A stretch of DNA of 64,000 nt from CBDATA01 sp965215615 (GCA_965215615.1 OZ244068.1:2604001-2668000); one strand, 5' to 3'; counted from the first letter of the stretch, positions 24,030 through 32,894 are shown. The notes: generated by a model not told the origin, from the letters alone. Numbers and translations: made by a program.

Positions 24030-24967
24030 CCAATTCCCGCCGTCGCCAGCGCGCTCCCCGGCCCCGGCCCGCCAACTCCGCGAGGTCGAGCATCCGCAGT
24101 ACCCGCAGGTCGTCGCGCATCTGGCGGGCCGTTGCGCCATTCGTCAGGCGAAGCAGGATGTCGCGGAGCGCCGCGCCAGGGGCCGCTTCGTCGAGAACCG
24201 CGAAGATGCCGCGCTGGCGGGGTGTCAGCGCGCGCTGGACGCGCTGGGGCGGAACATAGCGGCCGGGACGAAACCGGACGATGACCGCGCCGGCGCTTTC
24301 CTCGATTTCCGGGCGGGGCAATCCTGCCTGTTCGGTGAGTTCCGCCATCTTGATCGTGCCGCGTCCCCAGCTTTCGATGATGCCCGCCCGATAGAAAGCA
24401 CGGGCGATCAAGGGGTTCCACGGTCGCGATTCGTGGGGCTCGAACAGCGCCTCGGGGGTCAGGGCGAAATGCAGGGACCCGGTGGAGGAGATTTCCAGGC
24501 GATCGTCGTAGATGCCGACACCGATGGAACCACCGCCAGCCCCGTAGTCACGGTGGCAGATGGCATTGGCCAGCGCTTCACGCAGCGCCGGGGGGTACAA
24601 CGGGTCGTCCACGCGTGCGAAAAGACCGGGTTCGATCCGTCCGGCGATCGGCAGGCTCTCGACCAGGAACCGCTGCGCCGTCCCCAGAACCTCGAAGGCA
24701 TTCCCCAGGAACTGCCGCGGCGCACCGCTTCTTCCACGGTGGCGGCGATGCGCTCCTCGTCCAGGTCGGCCACCGTCCAGCCGGAGGCCGCTTCATCTTC
24801 CCAGTGCCGCAGGCCCGGGGTCTCCTTGAACTCCAGAGTCTCGGACTCTCCGGCGGTGGCCCATTTGGCGAGATCGCGAACGTTCATGGCGAGCCCGTAC
24901 GGTACCGGAATCCCGAAAAGACAGTTGCGGTCGCGACGAAGAAGGGCATAATCCGTTTCAGGCAACC

Positions 24968-26272
24968 GTGGTGAGCAGACGCGCATTCCTCGCTGGAGCC
25001 GCCGCTTTTCCGCTCGGATGCATGGCACGCTCCGCCGACGAACCCGAGTTCGATCTGCTGCTCAAGGGTGGACACCTCATTGACCCCCGGAACGACCTGA
25101 GCGCCGTCCGCGACGTTGCGGTCCACGAGGGCCGGGTGGCGGCGGTCGGGGAGGCGCTCGACCCCGGACGGGCGTTCAAGGTCGTGGACTGCGGCGGCCT
25201 CCATGTCACGCCCGGACTCTTCGACATGCACGTCCACGTGTTCGCCGGGACCAACCAGCCGCGGTCGCTCGTCGGGGACAGCAGCCTCTATCCGGACGGC
25301 CACTCCTTCCGCTCCGGCGTCACCACCGTCCTCGATGCCGGGTGCGCCGGCTGGCGGAACTTCGAGACCTTCCGGGAAACGGTCATCAGCCGTGCCCGGA
25401 CCCGGGTGCTGGCGCTCGTCAACATCATCGGCCACGGGATGCGGGGCGCGTCGCTCGAACAGGATCGGTCGGACATGGAGGCCGCGCCGACCGCGGCGCT
25501 GGCGCGGGACCATTCCGACATCGTCGTCGGGATCAAGACCGCCCACTACGCCGCTCCAGATTGGTTCGCGGTGGATGAATCGCTTCGCGCCGGCGAGGCG
25601 GCGGGGCTACCCCTGATGGTGGACTTCGGGGACGACCACCCGGAGCGTCCGCTCGAAGCCCTTCTCGGCGAGAAACTCCGCCGGGGAGACATCTACACGC
25701 ACTGCTACGCCGGGAATCGGCGGGAGCTGCTCGAGGACGGAACTCCGAATCCCGGGCTCTTCGCTGGACGCGACCGGGGCGTGCTCTTCGACGTGGGGCA
25801 CGGCGGCCGCAGCTTCCGCTTCAGCGTCGCGGCGCGCTGCCTCGAAGCCGGTTTCCCGCCGGACGCGATCTCGACAGACCTCCACATCGGCTCCATGAAC
25901 ACCGGGATGCACGACCAGATCACTACCATGAGCAAGTTCCTCGCGCTCGGGGAATCGCTCGAGGACGTGATCGCGCAGTCCACCTGGAAGCCGGCACTCG
26001 CCGTCGGGCGCGAAGAGATCGGACACCTCTCGGTCGGCGGAATCGCGGACATCGCGGTGCTCGCGAAGGAAACCGGGAACTTCGGCTTCGTGGACAGCTT
26101 CGGTGCCCGCCACGACGGCACCGAGCGGCTGACCGCGGAGATGACCGTGAAGGACGGCAGGCTCGTGTGGGACCGGAACGGACGAGCCCGACGGGACTGG
26201 CGCGAGCTGCCGCACGACTACGGCGAGCAGGGCGATTCGCGCTGGGACGGCATCCTCTTCCGACAGCGATGA
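24968..26272 (+). CDS. Tat-exported amidohydrolase (dihydroorotase-like family)
   Basis: A 434-residue protein with a twin-arginine signal SRRAFLAGAAAFPLGCM that also offers a lipobox-like Cys. The metal-binding HxH is in TPGLFDMHVHVFAG; further ligands are expected at IKTAHYA (Lys candidate for carboxylation), YTHCYAGNRRELL, DVGHGGRSFRF and STDLHIGS. It is a subtype III amidohydrolase of the deacetylase/dihydroorotase type, hydrolysing C-N bonds; substrate unknown. GTG 24968 or GTG 24971 are equivalent starts. The end overlaps the PLP-enzyme ATG (ATGA). Probably anchored or periplasmic. Confidence 0.85.
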   Translation: MVSRRAFLAGAAAFPLGCMARSADEPEFDLLLKGGHLIDPRNDLSAVRDVAVHEGRVAAVGEALDPGRAFKVVDCGGLHVTPGLFDMHVHVFAGTNQPRSLVGDSSLYPDGHSFRSGVTTVLDAGCAGWRNFETFRETVISRARTRVLALVNIIGHGMRGASLEQDRSDMEAAPTAALARDHSDIVVGIKTAHYAAPDWFAVDESLRAGEAAGLPLMVDFGDDHPERPLEALLGEKLRRGDIYTHCYAGNRRELLEDGTPNPGLFAGRDRGVLFDVGHGGRSFRFSVAARCLEAGFPPDAISTDLHIGSMNTGMHDQITTMSKFLALGESLEDVIAQSTWKPALAVGREEIGHLSVGGIADIAVLAKETGNFGFVDSFGARHDGTERLTAEMTVKDGRLVWDRNGRARRDWRELPHDYGEQGDSRWDGILFRQR

Positions 26273-27474
26273 CCGGAAAGATGACCCGGCGGCGGGTGCT
26301 GCGGGGCAGCGCGGCGGTTGCTGCACTCGGGGCGGCCGGCTGCGATCCGGCTGGCGAATCCGGGAGCGACGGCCCGGCACCGGATCCGGGAGACGTGTAC
26401 CGGCGGCTCGGAATCGAGCCGGTCATCAACGGGGTCGGCACGGTGACCGTTCTCGGCGGCTCGCTGATGCCACGGGAAGTCACGGACGCGATGGTCGCCG
26501 CCGCGCAGAATTTCGTGCCCCTGCCCGAACTGCTGGAACGGGCGGGGGACCACCTCGCCGGCCTGATCGGGGTGCCGGCGGCGATGATCTCCTGCGGCGC
26601 GGCTTCCGCGATCACCTGCGGGACGGCGGCGGCGGTCACCGGCGGAGATGACGAAAAACTGCGGATGCTCCCCGATACGACCGGGATGAAGAACGAAGTC
26701 GTCCAGCAGCGCACCCACCGGACCGGGTACCAGGCGCAGATGGAGCTCGTGGGGGCGAAGGTGGTCTGGGTCGAAACCCGCGCCGAACTGGAAGCGGCCA
26801 TCAGCGAACGGACGGCCATGATGTTCTTCCTGAACTTCGCCGAGCCGCGGGGCGAAATCGGCCGGGAGGAGTGGATCGAGGTCGCTCGCGCTCACGGCGT
26901 GCCCACCATGAACGACGCGGCGGCGGACGTGCCGCCCCCCGAGCGACTTCGCACCTATGTCGAAGAAGGCTTCGACATGGTGGTCTTCTCCGGCGGCAAG
27001 GGGTTGATGGGACCGCAGGCTTCCGGCCTCCTGCTCGGCCGGGCCGACCTGGTTCAGGCCGCCCGCAAGGCGATCAGTCCGTTCCCCGGCATCGGGCGCG
27101 GGATGAAAGTCGGCAAGGAAGAAGTGATGGGGCTGGTCGCGGCCGTGGAGCGCTACCTGTCGCTCGACCACGAGGCGGAGCGGCGCGAACTGGATACGCG
27201 CGCCGAGCGGGTTCGGAGCGTGCTCGAAGGAGCAGGGCTCACGTGCGAGACGGTGGTTCCGGAGATCGCGAACCACGTGCCCCACGTCTTCGTGAACTGG
27301 AGCGAGGGCGAGCGGAGCCTCACTTCGCGGGAGGCGGTCGAAAAACTGCGGGAGGGCGACCCGCCGATCGCGGTTTCGCGGACCGGCGAAGGCCAGCTCC
27401 GAATCTCGATGTGGATGCTCGGTGACGGGCTCGACGTGCTGGTCGCGGAGCGGGTGCGAGATCTCTTCGGCTGA
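26269..27474 (+). CDS. Tat-exported SelA-like PLP enzyme (D-glucosaminate-6-P ammonia-lyase family)
   Basis: A 401-residue fold-type I PLP enzyme of the SelA/DgaE family. The Tat signal with lipobox (TRRRVLRGSAAVAALGAAGC) is followed by YRRLGIEPVINGVGTVTVLGGS, SCGAASAITCGTAAA, NDAAADVPP and MVVFSGGKGLMGPQ, which holds the Schiff-base Lys. Cytoplasmic relatives eliminate ammonia from amino sugars; no phosphorylated sugar would be expected outside the membrane, so the substrate is different. It is coupled to the amidohydrolase by ATGA overlap: one likely frees an amine/amide and the other acts on the product. Alternative start ATG at 26281. Confidence 0.85.
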   Translation: MTGKMTRRRVLRGSAAVAALGAAGCDPAGESGSDGPAPDPGDVYRRLGIEPVINGVGTVTVLGGSLMPREVTDAMVAAAQNFVPLPELLERAGDHLAGLIGVPAAMISCGAASAITCGTAAAVTGGDDEKLRMLPDTTGMKNEVVQQRTHRTGYQAQMELVGAKVVWVETRAELEAAISERTAMMFFLNFAEPRGEIGREEWIEVARAHGVPTMNDAAADVPPPERLRTYVEEGFDMVVFSGGKGLMGPQASGLLLGRADLVQAARKAISPFPGIGRGMKVGKEEVMGLVAAVERYLSLDHEAERRELDTRAERVRSVLEGAGLTCETVVPEIANHVPHVFVNWSEGERSLTSREAVEKLREGDPPIAVSRTGEGQLRISMWMLGDGLDVLVAERVRDLFG

Positions 27475-27477
27475 TCG

Positions 27478-27852
27478 CTACCTGAAGAGACCGCCAACCT
27501 CCTCCAACAAGGCGCCAACCCTTGCGAGGGTGTCGGAACGCGACAACGACTTCTCGTCGGTCACCCCTTCGTAGCGGAACGTCACCGCATACGGCGTGAA
27601 GGCGACGAGCGGGCGATGGGATTCCGGATTCGCTCCGTTCTCGACAAGTACATCCATGAGATCCGCAAGGTCGTGGGTGAGCGGATAGGTTCCGCCGAGG
27701 AAAGCGATCCAGGCCTTCAAGCCTTTTTCCGCGGCCTGCTGCACATGGAAACCGAAGACTTCATCGGACCCCCGGCAATCCATGATTTCGAGAGCCTCGA
27801 GGTCGCGCATGGCCGCTTCGAAAAGCATCCGGGCGCATTTACGGTCGCTCAT
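27478..27852 (-). CDS. HEPN-domain protein of a HEPN/MNT pair
   Basis: A 124-residue all-helical protein. Features are GFHVQQAAEKGLKAWIAFLG (HEPN helix with the conserved QQAxEK), YPLTHDLADLMDVL, and FTPYAVTFRYEG near the end. No clear RX4-6H RNase motif is visible, so it may belong to the non-catalytic or regulatory subset. The ATG at 27852 overlaps the nucleotidyltransferase gene end by 14 bases. HEPN/MNT pairs act as toxin-antitoxin units in which the MNT protein modifies the HEPN protein; that role here is inferred. Its 3' end faces, and nearly touches, the SelA-like gene. Confidence 0.75.
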   Translation of the reverse strand: MSDRKCARMLFEAAMRDLEALEIMDCRGSDEVFGFHVQQAAEKGLKAWIAFLGGTYPLTHDLADLMDVLVENGANPESHRPLVAFTPYAVTFRYEGVTDEKSLSRSDTLARVGALLEEVGGLFR

Positions 27853-28174
27853 AGAGCACTTTGCCTTCTCGCAGCGCGCGGGCCAGGACGTGGTTCCGCG
27901 AGTCGCGCCAGTAGTCCACGTCCTCCTGTGAATAGACGAGCAGATCGGTGGGGATCCGGAAACCGCGCAGGGCTTCGTAGAGCCGGAGCATCTCGCCGTG
28001 GCGGCTGCGCTCCGGCCCGAACGGCTCGGCTTCGATGACGATCAGGTCCACGTCCGAACGATCCCGGTGGTCGCCCCGCGCCCGGGAACCGAACAGGATC
28101 ACCTGCTCCGGGTCCACGGCATCCACGATGCGCCGCGCCATGCGGCCGAGGAGTTCGTCGGTGATCGCGGTCAC
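27839..28174 (-). CDS. Minimal nucleotidyltransferase (MNT) antitoxin-like
   Basis: A 111-residue protein with the nucleotidyltransferase signature ILFGSRARGDHRDRSDVDLIVIE, containing GS-x-AR-G and the Asp-x-Asp metal motif. Start at GTG 28174, just after the carboxypeptidase stop at 28180, so it is probably in its transcript. The longer frame to 28867 is antisense-like noise. Partner of the overlapping HEPN gene; expected to AMPylate it. Confidence 0.75.
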   Translation of the reverse strand: MTAITDELLGRMARRIVDAVDPEQVILFGSRARGDHRDRSDVDLIVIEAEPFGPERSRHGEMLRLYEALRGFRIPTDLLVYSQEDVDYWRDSRNHVLARALREGKVLYERP

Positions 28175-28179
28175 ATGAG

Positions 28180-29676
28180 CTATCGGGAAGAGGTGCGGCG
28201 GATGAATTCCCCGACATCCTCCCGCCACTGCGGGAGAAGCGCCTGGTCCACGTACATCATGTGGCCGGCGGCGAAGTCGGACCGCTCCACGTTCTGGCGC
28301 AGCTCCGGGGAGAGCCCCATGCGGTCGATCGTCCAGACCGCGGCGAAGTACGGGGTCGCGAGGTCGTAGATCCCGTTGACCAGCAGCACCTTGAGCTCCG
28401 GGTTGCGCTGCATGGCGCGGGCGAGGTCGGGGGCGACGTTGGGAGTCCCGCCGCCGCGGACGAAGGCCCCGGCACCGCCGAGGCGGCCCCAGTTCCAGTT
28501 CCGGGTGCCGCCGCTCGGCACGTATTCCCGGTCTCCGTCGTAGCCGAGCTCGCTCCGCAGGTAGCTGTTGAAGGCCGAGGTATATGCGGAGCTGATCGCG
28601 GTGGACTGGGGATCGTGCGACGGCCGCTGGGCCAGCGCGTTGCCGGCGGGGCCGGTGAAGCGGGCATCGAGCCGGCCCACGATGAGGCCCTCGTCCCGCA
28701 GCAGCTCCGCCTCGAAGGCCGGCGCGGTGACGCGGAGGTCGGACTTGTCGAGGAAGTCGCGGCTGAGCCCGGTGTAGCGGTGCATCTGCTCGATGATCCG
28801 GGAGCGCTCCTCCAGGTCGAGGTTTCCGGCGGCGAGGAGCGCAGTCGCGTATTCGCCGAGCGACCACGCCTCCACTTCGGCCATGAAGGCTTCGAGATCG
28901 TCGGGCGAGCCGCCGGGGAGACGGTTCAGATATCGGGAAGTGATCGCGTAGGAAGGAAAGTTGACGATGTACGGGAGGTCGTCGCCGGGCGCGAACTGGA
29001 TGGTGTTGAACTGAAGCACCACCGAAACCAGGATGATGCCGTTGAGGTCCACGTTGGCCCGCTGGAGGTGTCCGGCCATCACCGCGGCGCGAGTGGTGCC
29101 GTAGCTTTCGCCGAGCAGATACCGCGGCGAATTCCAGCGGTTGTACTCACTCAGGAAGCGGCGGATGAACTGGGTGAGCGAACGGGCATCCTCGTCGATG
29201 CCCCAGTACTCCGACCCGTCCGTGCTTTCGAGCGTATGACTGAACCCGGTCCCGATCGGGTCCACCATGACGATGTCGGCGATGTCGAGCAGGGCGTACT
29301 GGTTATCTTCGAGCGGGTAGGGAGGCGCTCCCTGCGGCCCGACCTCGGGGGTCACGACCCGGCGCGGCCCCATGATCCCCATGTGGAGCCAGAAGGAGGC
29401 GGAGCCGGGGCCGCCGTTGAAGGAGAAGACGATCGGCCGCTCGCCTGCGGGCGCCCCGTCGGTGCGGAAGTAGGCGGTGTAGAAGAGTTCCGCGGCGTCC
29501 TTACCTTCGCGGTTCGTGAGCGTGGTGCTCGCGACCACCGCGTCGTATTCGATCGTCTCGTCCTCGATGACGATGGAGTGACTGGTCTCCCAGCGCGGCC
29601 TGGTTTCGTCTTCCTGGGCGAAAAGAGCCGCCGGAGACAGCAGGAGCGAGAGGAGAAGAGCGCGAATCTGGATCAT
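28180..29676 (-). CDS. Serine carboxypeptidase (peptidase S10 family), exported
   Basis: A 498-residue alpha/beta hydrolase. The signal peptide MIQIRALLLSLLLSPAALFAQ is followed by FSFNGGPGSASFW (oxyanion hole), YLLGESYGTTRAAVMA (nucleophile Ser), LLVNGIYDLATPYFAA (Asp) and GHMMYVDQA (His). The family removes C-terminal amino acids at acidic pH, here in the periplasm or outside. It follows the aldo/keto reductase by 19 bases on the same strand and is followed by the MNT/HEPN pair. The plus-strand frame opposite it is a shadow. Confidence 0.9.
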   Translation of the reverse strand: MIQIRALLLSLLLSPAALFAQEDETRPRWETSHSIVIEDETIEYDAVVASTTLTNREGKDAAELFYTAYFRTDGAPAGERPIVFSFNGGPGSASFWLHMGIMGPRRVVTPEVGPQGAPPYPLEDNQYALLDIADIVMVDPIGTGFSHTLESTDGSEYWGIDEDARSLTQFIRRFLSEYNRWNSPRYLLGESYGTTRAAVMAGHLQRANVDLNGIILVSVVLQFNTIQFAPGDDLPYIVNFPSYAITSRYLNRLPGGSPDDLEAFMAEVEAWSLGEYATALLAAGNLDLEERSRIIEQMHRYTGLSRDFLDKSDLRVTAPAFEAELLRDEGLIVGRLDARFTGPAGNALAQRPSHDPQSTAISSAYTSAFNSYLRSELGYDGDREYVPSGGTRNWNWGRLGGAGAFVRGGGTPNVAPDLARAMQRNPELKVLLVNGIYDLATPYFAAVWTIDRMGLSPELRQNVERSDFAAGHMMYVDQALLPQWREDVGEFIRRTSSR

Positions 29677-29695
29677 GGGAGGTCACGATAGCAGC

Positions 29696-30709
29696 CTATT
29701 CCGGCTTCCCGGTTCCCCTGAGCCGCGGTTGCTCGTGCCCGAGAACCGGGTGGGGAACATAGGGGGCTTCGAGCTCGGCGATCGTCTCGTCGTCGAGTTC
29801 GAGGTCGGTGGCGGCGGCGATTTCCTCGAGCTGCGGGAGGCGGGTCGTGCCGACGACCGGAGAGTCCACGCCGGGAACCGAGAGCAACCAGGCGAAGGCC
29901 ACCTTGGCGGGCGGCTCGTCGAGTCTTTTCGCCACCTTCAGGAGGGTGTCGAGGACCTGGAAATCCGCTTCTTCGTAGTAGAGGCGATCCGCGAAAGGAT
30001 CGTCCTTGGCCCGGGGGGTGGAGTCCCGGTGCTCCCGGGTTCGGTTTCCGGCGAGGAAACCGCGTGCGAGCGGACTCCACGGGATCACGCCGACTCCCTG
30101 GTCGAGGCAGAGCGGCAGCATTTCCCGCTCCTCCTCGCGGTAGATCAGGTTCAGGTGGTTCTGCATGGACACGAACCGCTCCGCGCCCATCGCGTCGGCC
30201 GTAGCGAGCATCATGGCGAACTCCCACGCGGCCATGCTGCTCGCGCCGAGGTAGCGGACCTTGCCCGCCTCCACCAGATGGTCGAGCGCCGAGATCGTCT
30301 CCTCGACCGGAGTTTCGTGATCGAAGCGGTGGATCTGGTAGAGGTCTATGTAGTCGAGGCCGAGCCTTTTCAGGGAAGCGTCGCAGGAGGCGAGGATGTG
30401 CTTGCGCGAAAGCCCCTTGTGGTTGGTTCCCCTGGTGATCGGAAAGAAGACCTTGGTGGCGAGCACGTAGTCCTCGCGGGGGAGCATCTCGCGGAGGAGC
30501 TTTCCGGTGACTTCCTCGCTGACTCCGTTCGAGTACATGTTCGCGGTGTCGAAGAAGTTGATGCCGAGGTCCACGGCCCGGCGGAAGTGCGGGCGGGCCT
30601 CCGGTTCGTCGAGGATCCAGGAGCGCCAGCCCGGATCCCCGTAGGTCATGCAGCCGAGGCATACCCGGCTGACTTCGAGCCCGGTCGCGCCGAGACGGGT
30701 CGTGTTCAT
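29696..30709 (-). CDS. Aldo/keto reductase
   Basis: A 337-residue protein. NADPH-dependent carbonyl reduction is the family role. The tetrad is visible: Asp and Tyr in LGINFFDTANMYSNG, Lys in VLATKVFFP, His in LYQIHRFDHE. VARFVSMQNHLNLIYREEE and the C-terminal GTTRLPQLEE fit the AKR cofactor pocket. The ATG overlaps the NhaC stop by four bases, so these two are translationally coupled; a link between antiporter and reductase is not obvious. Cytoplasmic, no signal. Confidence 0.9.
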   Translation of the reverse strand: MNTTRLGATGLEVSRVCLGCMTYGDPGWRSWILDEPEARPHFRRAVDLGINFFDTANMYSNGVSEEVTGKLLREMLPREDYVLATKVFFPITRGTNHKGLSRKHILASCDASLKRLGLDYIDLYQIHRFDHETPVEETISALDHLVEAGKVRYLGASSMAAWEFAMMLATADAMGAERFVSMQNHLNLIYREEEREMLPLCLDQGVGVIPWSPLARGFLAGNRTREHRDSTPRAKDDPFADRLYYEEADFQVLDTLLKVAKRLDEPPAKVAFAWLLSVPGVDSPVVGTTRLPQLEEIAAATDLELDDETIAELEAPYVPHPVLGHEQPRLRGTGKPE

Positions 30710-32691
30710 GGGGAAGAATCCGATGCGATGCGTTTGCCGACGATGCGGACGACGACCACCGAAGCCGCGATCCCGGCGAGGAGGCCGACCCAGGCGGGCG
30801 CGCCGTAGCTCGACGGGAGGATGCCAAGCACGATCGCGATGCCCCCGGCGGTGAGCGCATAGGGCAACTGGGTGCGGACGTGGTCGAGGTGGTCGCAGGC
30901 GGAAGCCATGGAGCTCAGTACCGTCGTGTCCGAGATCGGCGAGCAGTGGTCGCCGAAGACTGCGCCGGCGAGCACCGCTCCGATCACTCCCATCAGCAGC
31001 GGATCGGCCACTGCCGAAGCAAGCCCGGAACCGGTGGCGAGCGCGGCGCTGAGGGGGATCACGAGCGGCATGAGGATGGCCATCGTCGCCCAGCTCGTTC
31101 CGGTGGCGAAGGCCATGATCCCGGCAACGACGAAGGTGAGGGTGGGGAGAAGCGCCGGGCTGAGGACGTTCTGGAGAATCTGCACCAGATAGTCGGCGGC
31201 GCGCAGCTCGCTCGTGACGTCGCCGATGCTCCAGGCGAGCACCAGGATCACGATGGCGAGGACCATGGACTTGAGGCCGTCTATCCAGGCTCCGAGAGCC
31301 ACGGTGAGGGTGAGCAATCCACGCAGGACCGCGAGCAGGATGCCGACCACGCAGCCGGCGATCGAAGCCCAGAGAAGCGAGCGGTAGGCATCCGAACTGA
31401 TAACGATGTCGCGAAGCCCGTAGCTCGTCCGCCCGTCAGCGACGAGGGCTTCCACGCCGGTGAACCAGATGCCCGCGCCGGCAACGCCCAAAACGGCGAG
31501 GATCGGAAAAAGACCCTGGATCCAGATCCCGTCGGAAACACCCTGGACCGTGACTTCTTCGTCCAGGGTCTCGGTGGCGGGTTCGGAACCCGGTCTGAGG
31601 GGCTGGTTCTTCTGAAGCGCCCGAAGCTCTGCCTTGCGCATCGGCCCGAAATCCCGGCCGAGGAAGCCGATGGCCAGTGCCAGGGTGAAGGAGAAGATCG
31701 GATAGAACCGGTACGGGATGGTGCGGATGAAGACGGAATACCCGTCCTCCGGGTGCGAAATGAGATCGAGTCCCTGGTCGATCAGACCCACCTCGTATCC
31801 CACCCAGGTCGAAACGATCACGGTGCTCGCCACCGAAGCTGCGCCAGTGTCAGTGAGGAACGCCAGCTTCTCCCGCGAAATCCGCAAGCCGTCGGTGATC
31901 GGCCGCATCAGGTTGCCGCGGATGATCACGTTCGCGTAATCGTCGAAGAAGACGACGAACGCCATGAGCATGGAGCTGACCTGTCCGCGCTGTCTGGTTT
32001 TCGCGAAGCGGGTGATGAGCTGTGCGAATCCGCGGGCACCACCGCTGCGGGAAAGAATCCCCGCGAGGCCCCCGAACATGAGGCTGAAAACGATGATGTG
32101 TGCCCGGTCCGGATCGGTCACCGCATCCATGATGAAGCGCCCGCCACCGACGAAAAAACCGGTAATCGGGTTGAAGTCGTAGAGAAGCAGCGCGCCGGAC
32201 CAGATTCCGCAGGCGAGCGCGATCACTACCTGGCGGAACAGGATGGCGAGGACGATCGCGAGAACCGGGGGAAGCAGGGAAACGACGCCGGGAACCGCCC
32301 GTGTCCGGGCCTCTCCGGAAACGGATCCGGCGGAAACCCGGAGGGAGAGCACCCCCGCGCTTCCCGCGGTGACGCCGGAGAAGACGAACGCTCCGTCCGC
32401 CCGGCGATCCGGGGAGCCGGTGGTCGTGGCTCCTTCGAGAACCGGCGCGCCTCCGTGGTTGGGGATGCTCTCCCCGGCCGCATCCTGCGGTGTCGCGACC
32501 ACGTCGAAGGGAACACCGGTCAGGACGACGCGGGGAGCCTCCACCGCGAAGGTTGCGGGAAACGTCTGGGGAAGCGTCTGGCCAGCAGCCGGGAAGCCGG
32601 CGAACCATGATCCGAGGATCAGGAAAACGACGGAAAAAAATGTCGGGAGCGACGCGGTTTTGGCGCGGGCGCGGCTCATGAACCGGCCCAT
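30706..32691 (-). CDS. NhaC-family antiporter with signal peptide and extracytoplasmic N-terminal domain
   Basis: A 661-residue protein (from ATG 32691; ATG 32679 is equivalent). The C-terminal ~520 residues are an NhaC/PF03553 transporter with about a dozen membrane segments: LPPVLAIVLAILFRQVVIALACG, VVFFDDYANVIIRGNLM, VASTVIVSTWVGYEVG, GTSWATMAILMPLV and FGDHCSPISDTTVLSS, which are family signatures. The first ~130 residues are unusual: a Sec signal (SVVFLILGSWFAGFPAAGQ) and a beta-rich Ig-like segment with VAVEAPRVVLTGVPFDVVATPQDAAG. Predicted Na+/H+ or amino-acid antiport at the inner membrane with a periplasmic domain. Upstream is the rRNA operon end; downstream an aldo/keto reductase overlaps. 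Confidence 0.85.
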   Translation of the reverse strand: MGRFMSRARAKTASLPTFFSVVFLILGSWFAGFPAAGQTLPQTFPATFAVEAPRVVLTGVPFDVVATPQDAAGESIPNHGGAPVLEGATTTGSPDRRADGAFVFSGVTAGSAGVLSLRVSAGSVSGEARTRAVPGVVSLLPPVLAIVLAILFRQVVIALACGIWSGALLLYDFNPITGFFVGGGRFIMDAVTDPDRAHIIVFSLMFGGLAGILSRSGGARGFAQLITRFAKTRQRGQVSSMLMAFVVFFDDYANVIIRGNLMRPITDGLRISREKLAFLTDTGAASVASTVIVSTWVGYEVGLIDQGLDLISHPEDGYSVFIRTIPYRFYPIFSFTLALAIGFLGRDFGPMRKAELRALQKNQPLRPGSEPATETLDEEVTVQGVSDGIWIQGLFPILAVLGVAGAGIWFTGVEALVADGRTSYGLRDIVISSDAYRSLLWASIAGCVVGILLAVLRGLLTLTVALGAWIDGLKSMVLAIVILVLAWSIGDVTSELRAADYLVQILQNVLSPALLPTLTFVVAGIMAFATGTSWATMAILMPLVIPLSAALATGSGLASAVADPLLMGVIGAVLAGAVFGDHCSPISDTTVLSSMASACDHLDHVRTQLPYALTAGGIAIVLGILPSSYGAPAWVGLLAGIAASVVVVRIVGKRIASDSSP

Positions 32692-32754
32692 TCTATGCGC
32701 CGGACCTGGACGACACGCCCCGACGATCGACACCCCGGCCCGCAACAAGAGGCA

Positions 32755-32769
32755 CCGGAGCGAATCCGG
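32755..32769 (-). terminator. Short hairpin downstream of 5S rRNA
   Basis: CCGGA and TCCGG form a perfect five-base-pair stem around a five-base loop, eight bases after the 5S end. The downstream minus-strand sequence is only moderately T-rich. Weak candidate for the end of the rRNA transcript. Confidence 0.3.
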
Positions 32770-32776
32770 AAGGGAG

Positions 32777-32894
32777 TCCCGGCGACGACCTACTCTCCCA
32801 CAGCGCTGCCGCTGCAGTACCATCGGCGCTGGAGGACTTTACTGCCGTGTTCGGGATGGGAACGGGTGTGGCCCCTCCGCCAGAGTCACCGGGA
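32777..32894 (-). rRNA. rrf: 5S ribosomal RNA
   Basis: The minus strand begins UCCCGGUGAC and ends GUCGCCGGGA, which pair to close the molecule (118 nt). It contains the conserved CCCAUCCCGAACACGG and GGGAGAGUAGG blocks. It lies 73 bases after the 23S gene, the usual order. Confidence 0.93.

Larger units (their letters stand above)
23797..24887 (-). pseudogene. AlbA_2/HATPase_c_4 protein with internal deletions
   Basis: The frame from ATG 24887 opens MNVRDLAKWATAGESETLEFKET, a good AlbA_2 start, then jumps to HWEDEAASGWTVADLDEERIAATVEEAVRRG, so the body of AlbA_2 is missing. Near 24715 the reading frame changes into LGNAFEVLGTAQRFLVESLPIAGRIEPG, where about 60 residues seem lost. The HATPase region follows (DPLYPPALREALANAICHRDYGAGGG, DDRLEISSTGSLHF, ESWGRGTIKMAELTEQAGLP). 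The natural stop is also gone: the frame runs into the convergent AAA_14 gene, ending at 23797. It is a degraded cousin of the intact gene at 6942. Confidence 0.7.

Noticed and set aside
28261..29691. 476-codon plus-strand frame opposite the serine carboxypeptidase
   Set aside because: Antisense shadow; lacks motifs while the S10 triad is on the minus strand.
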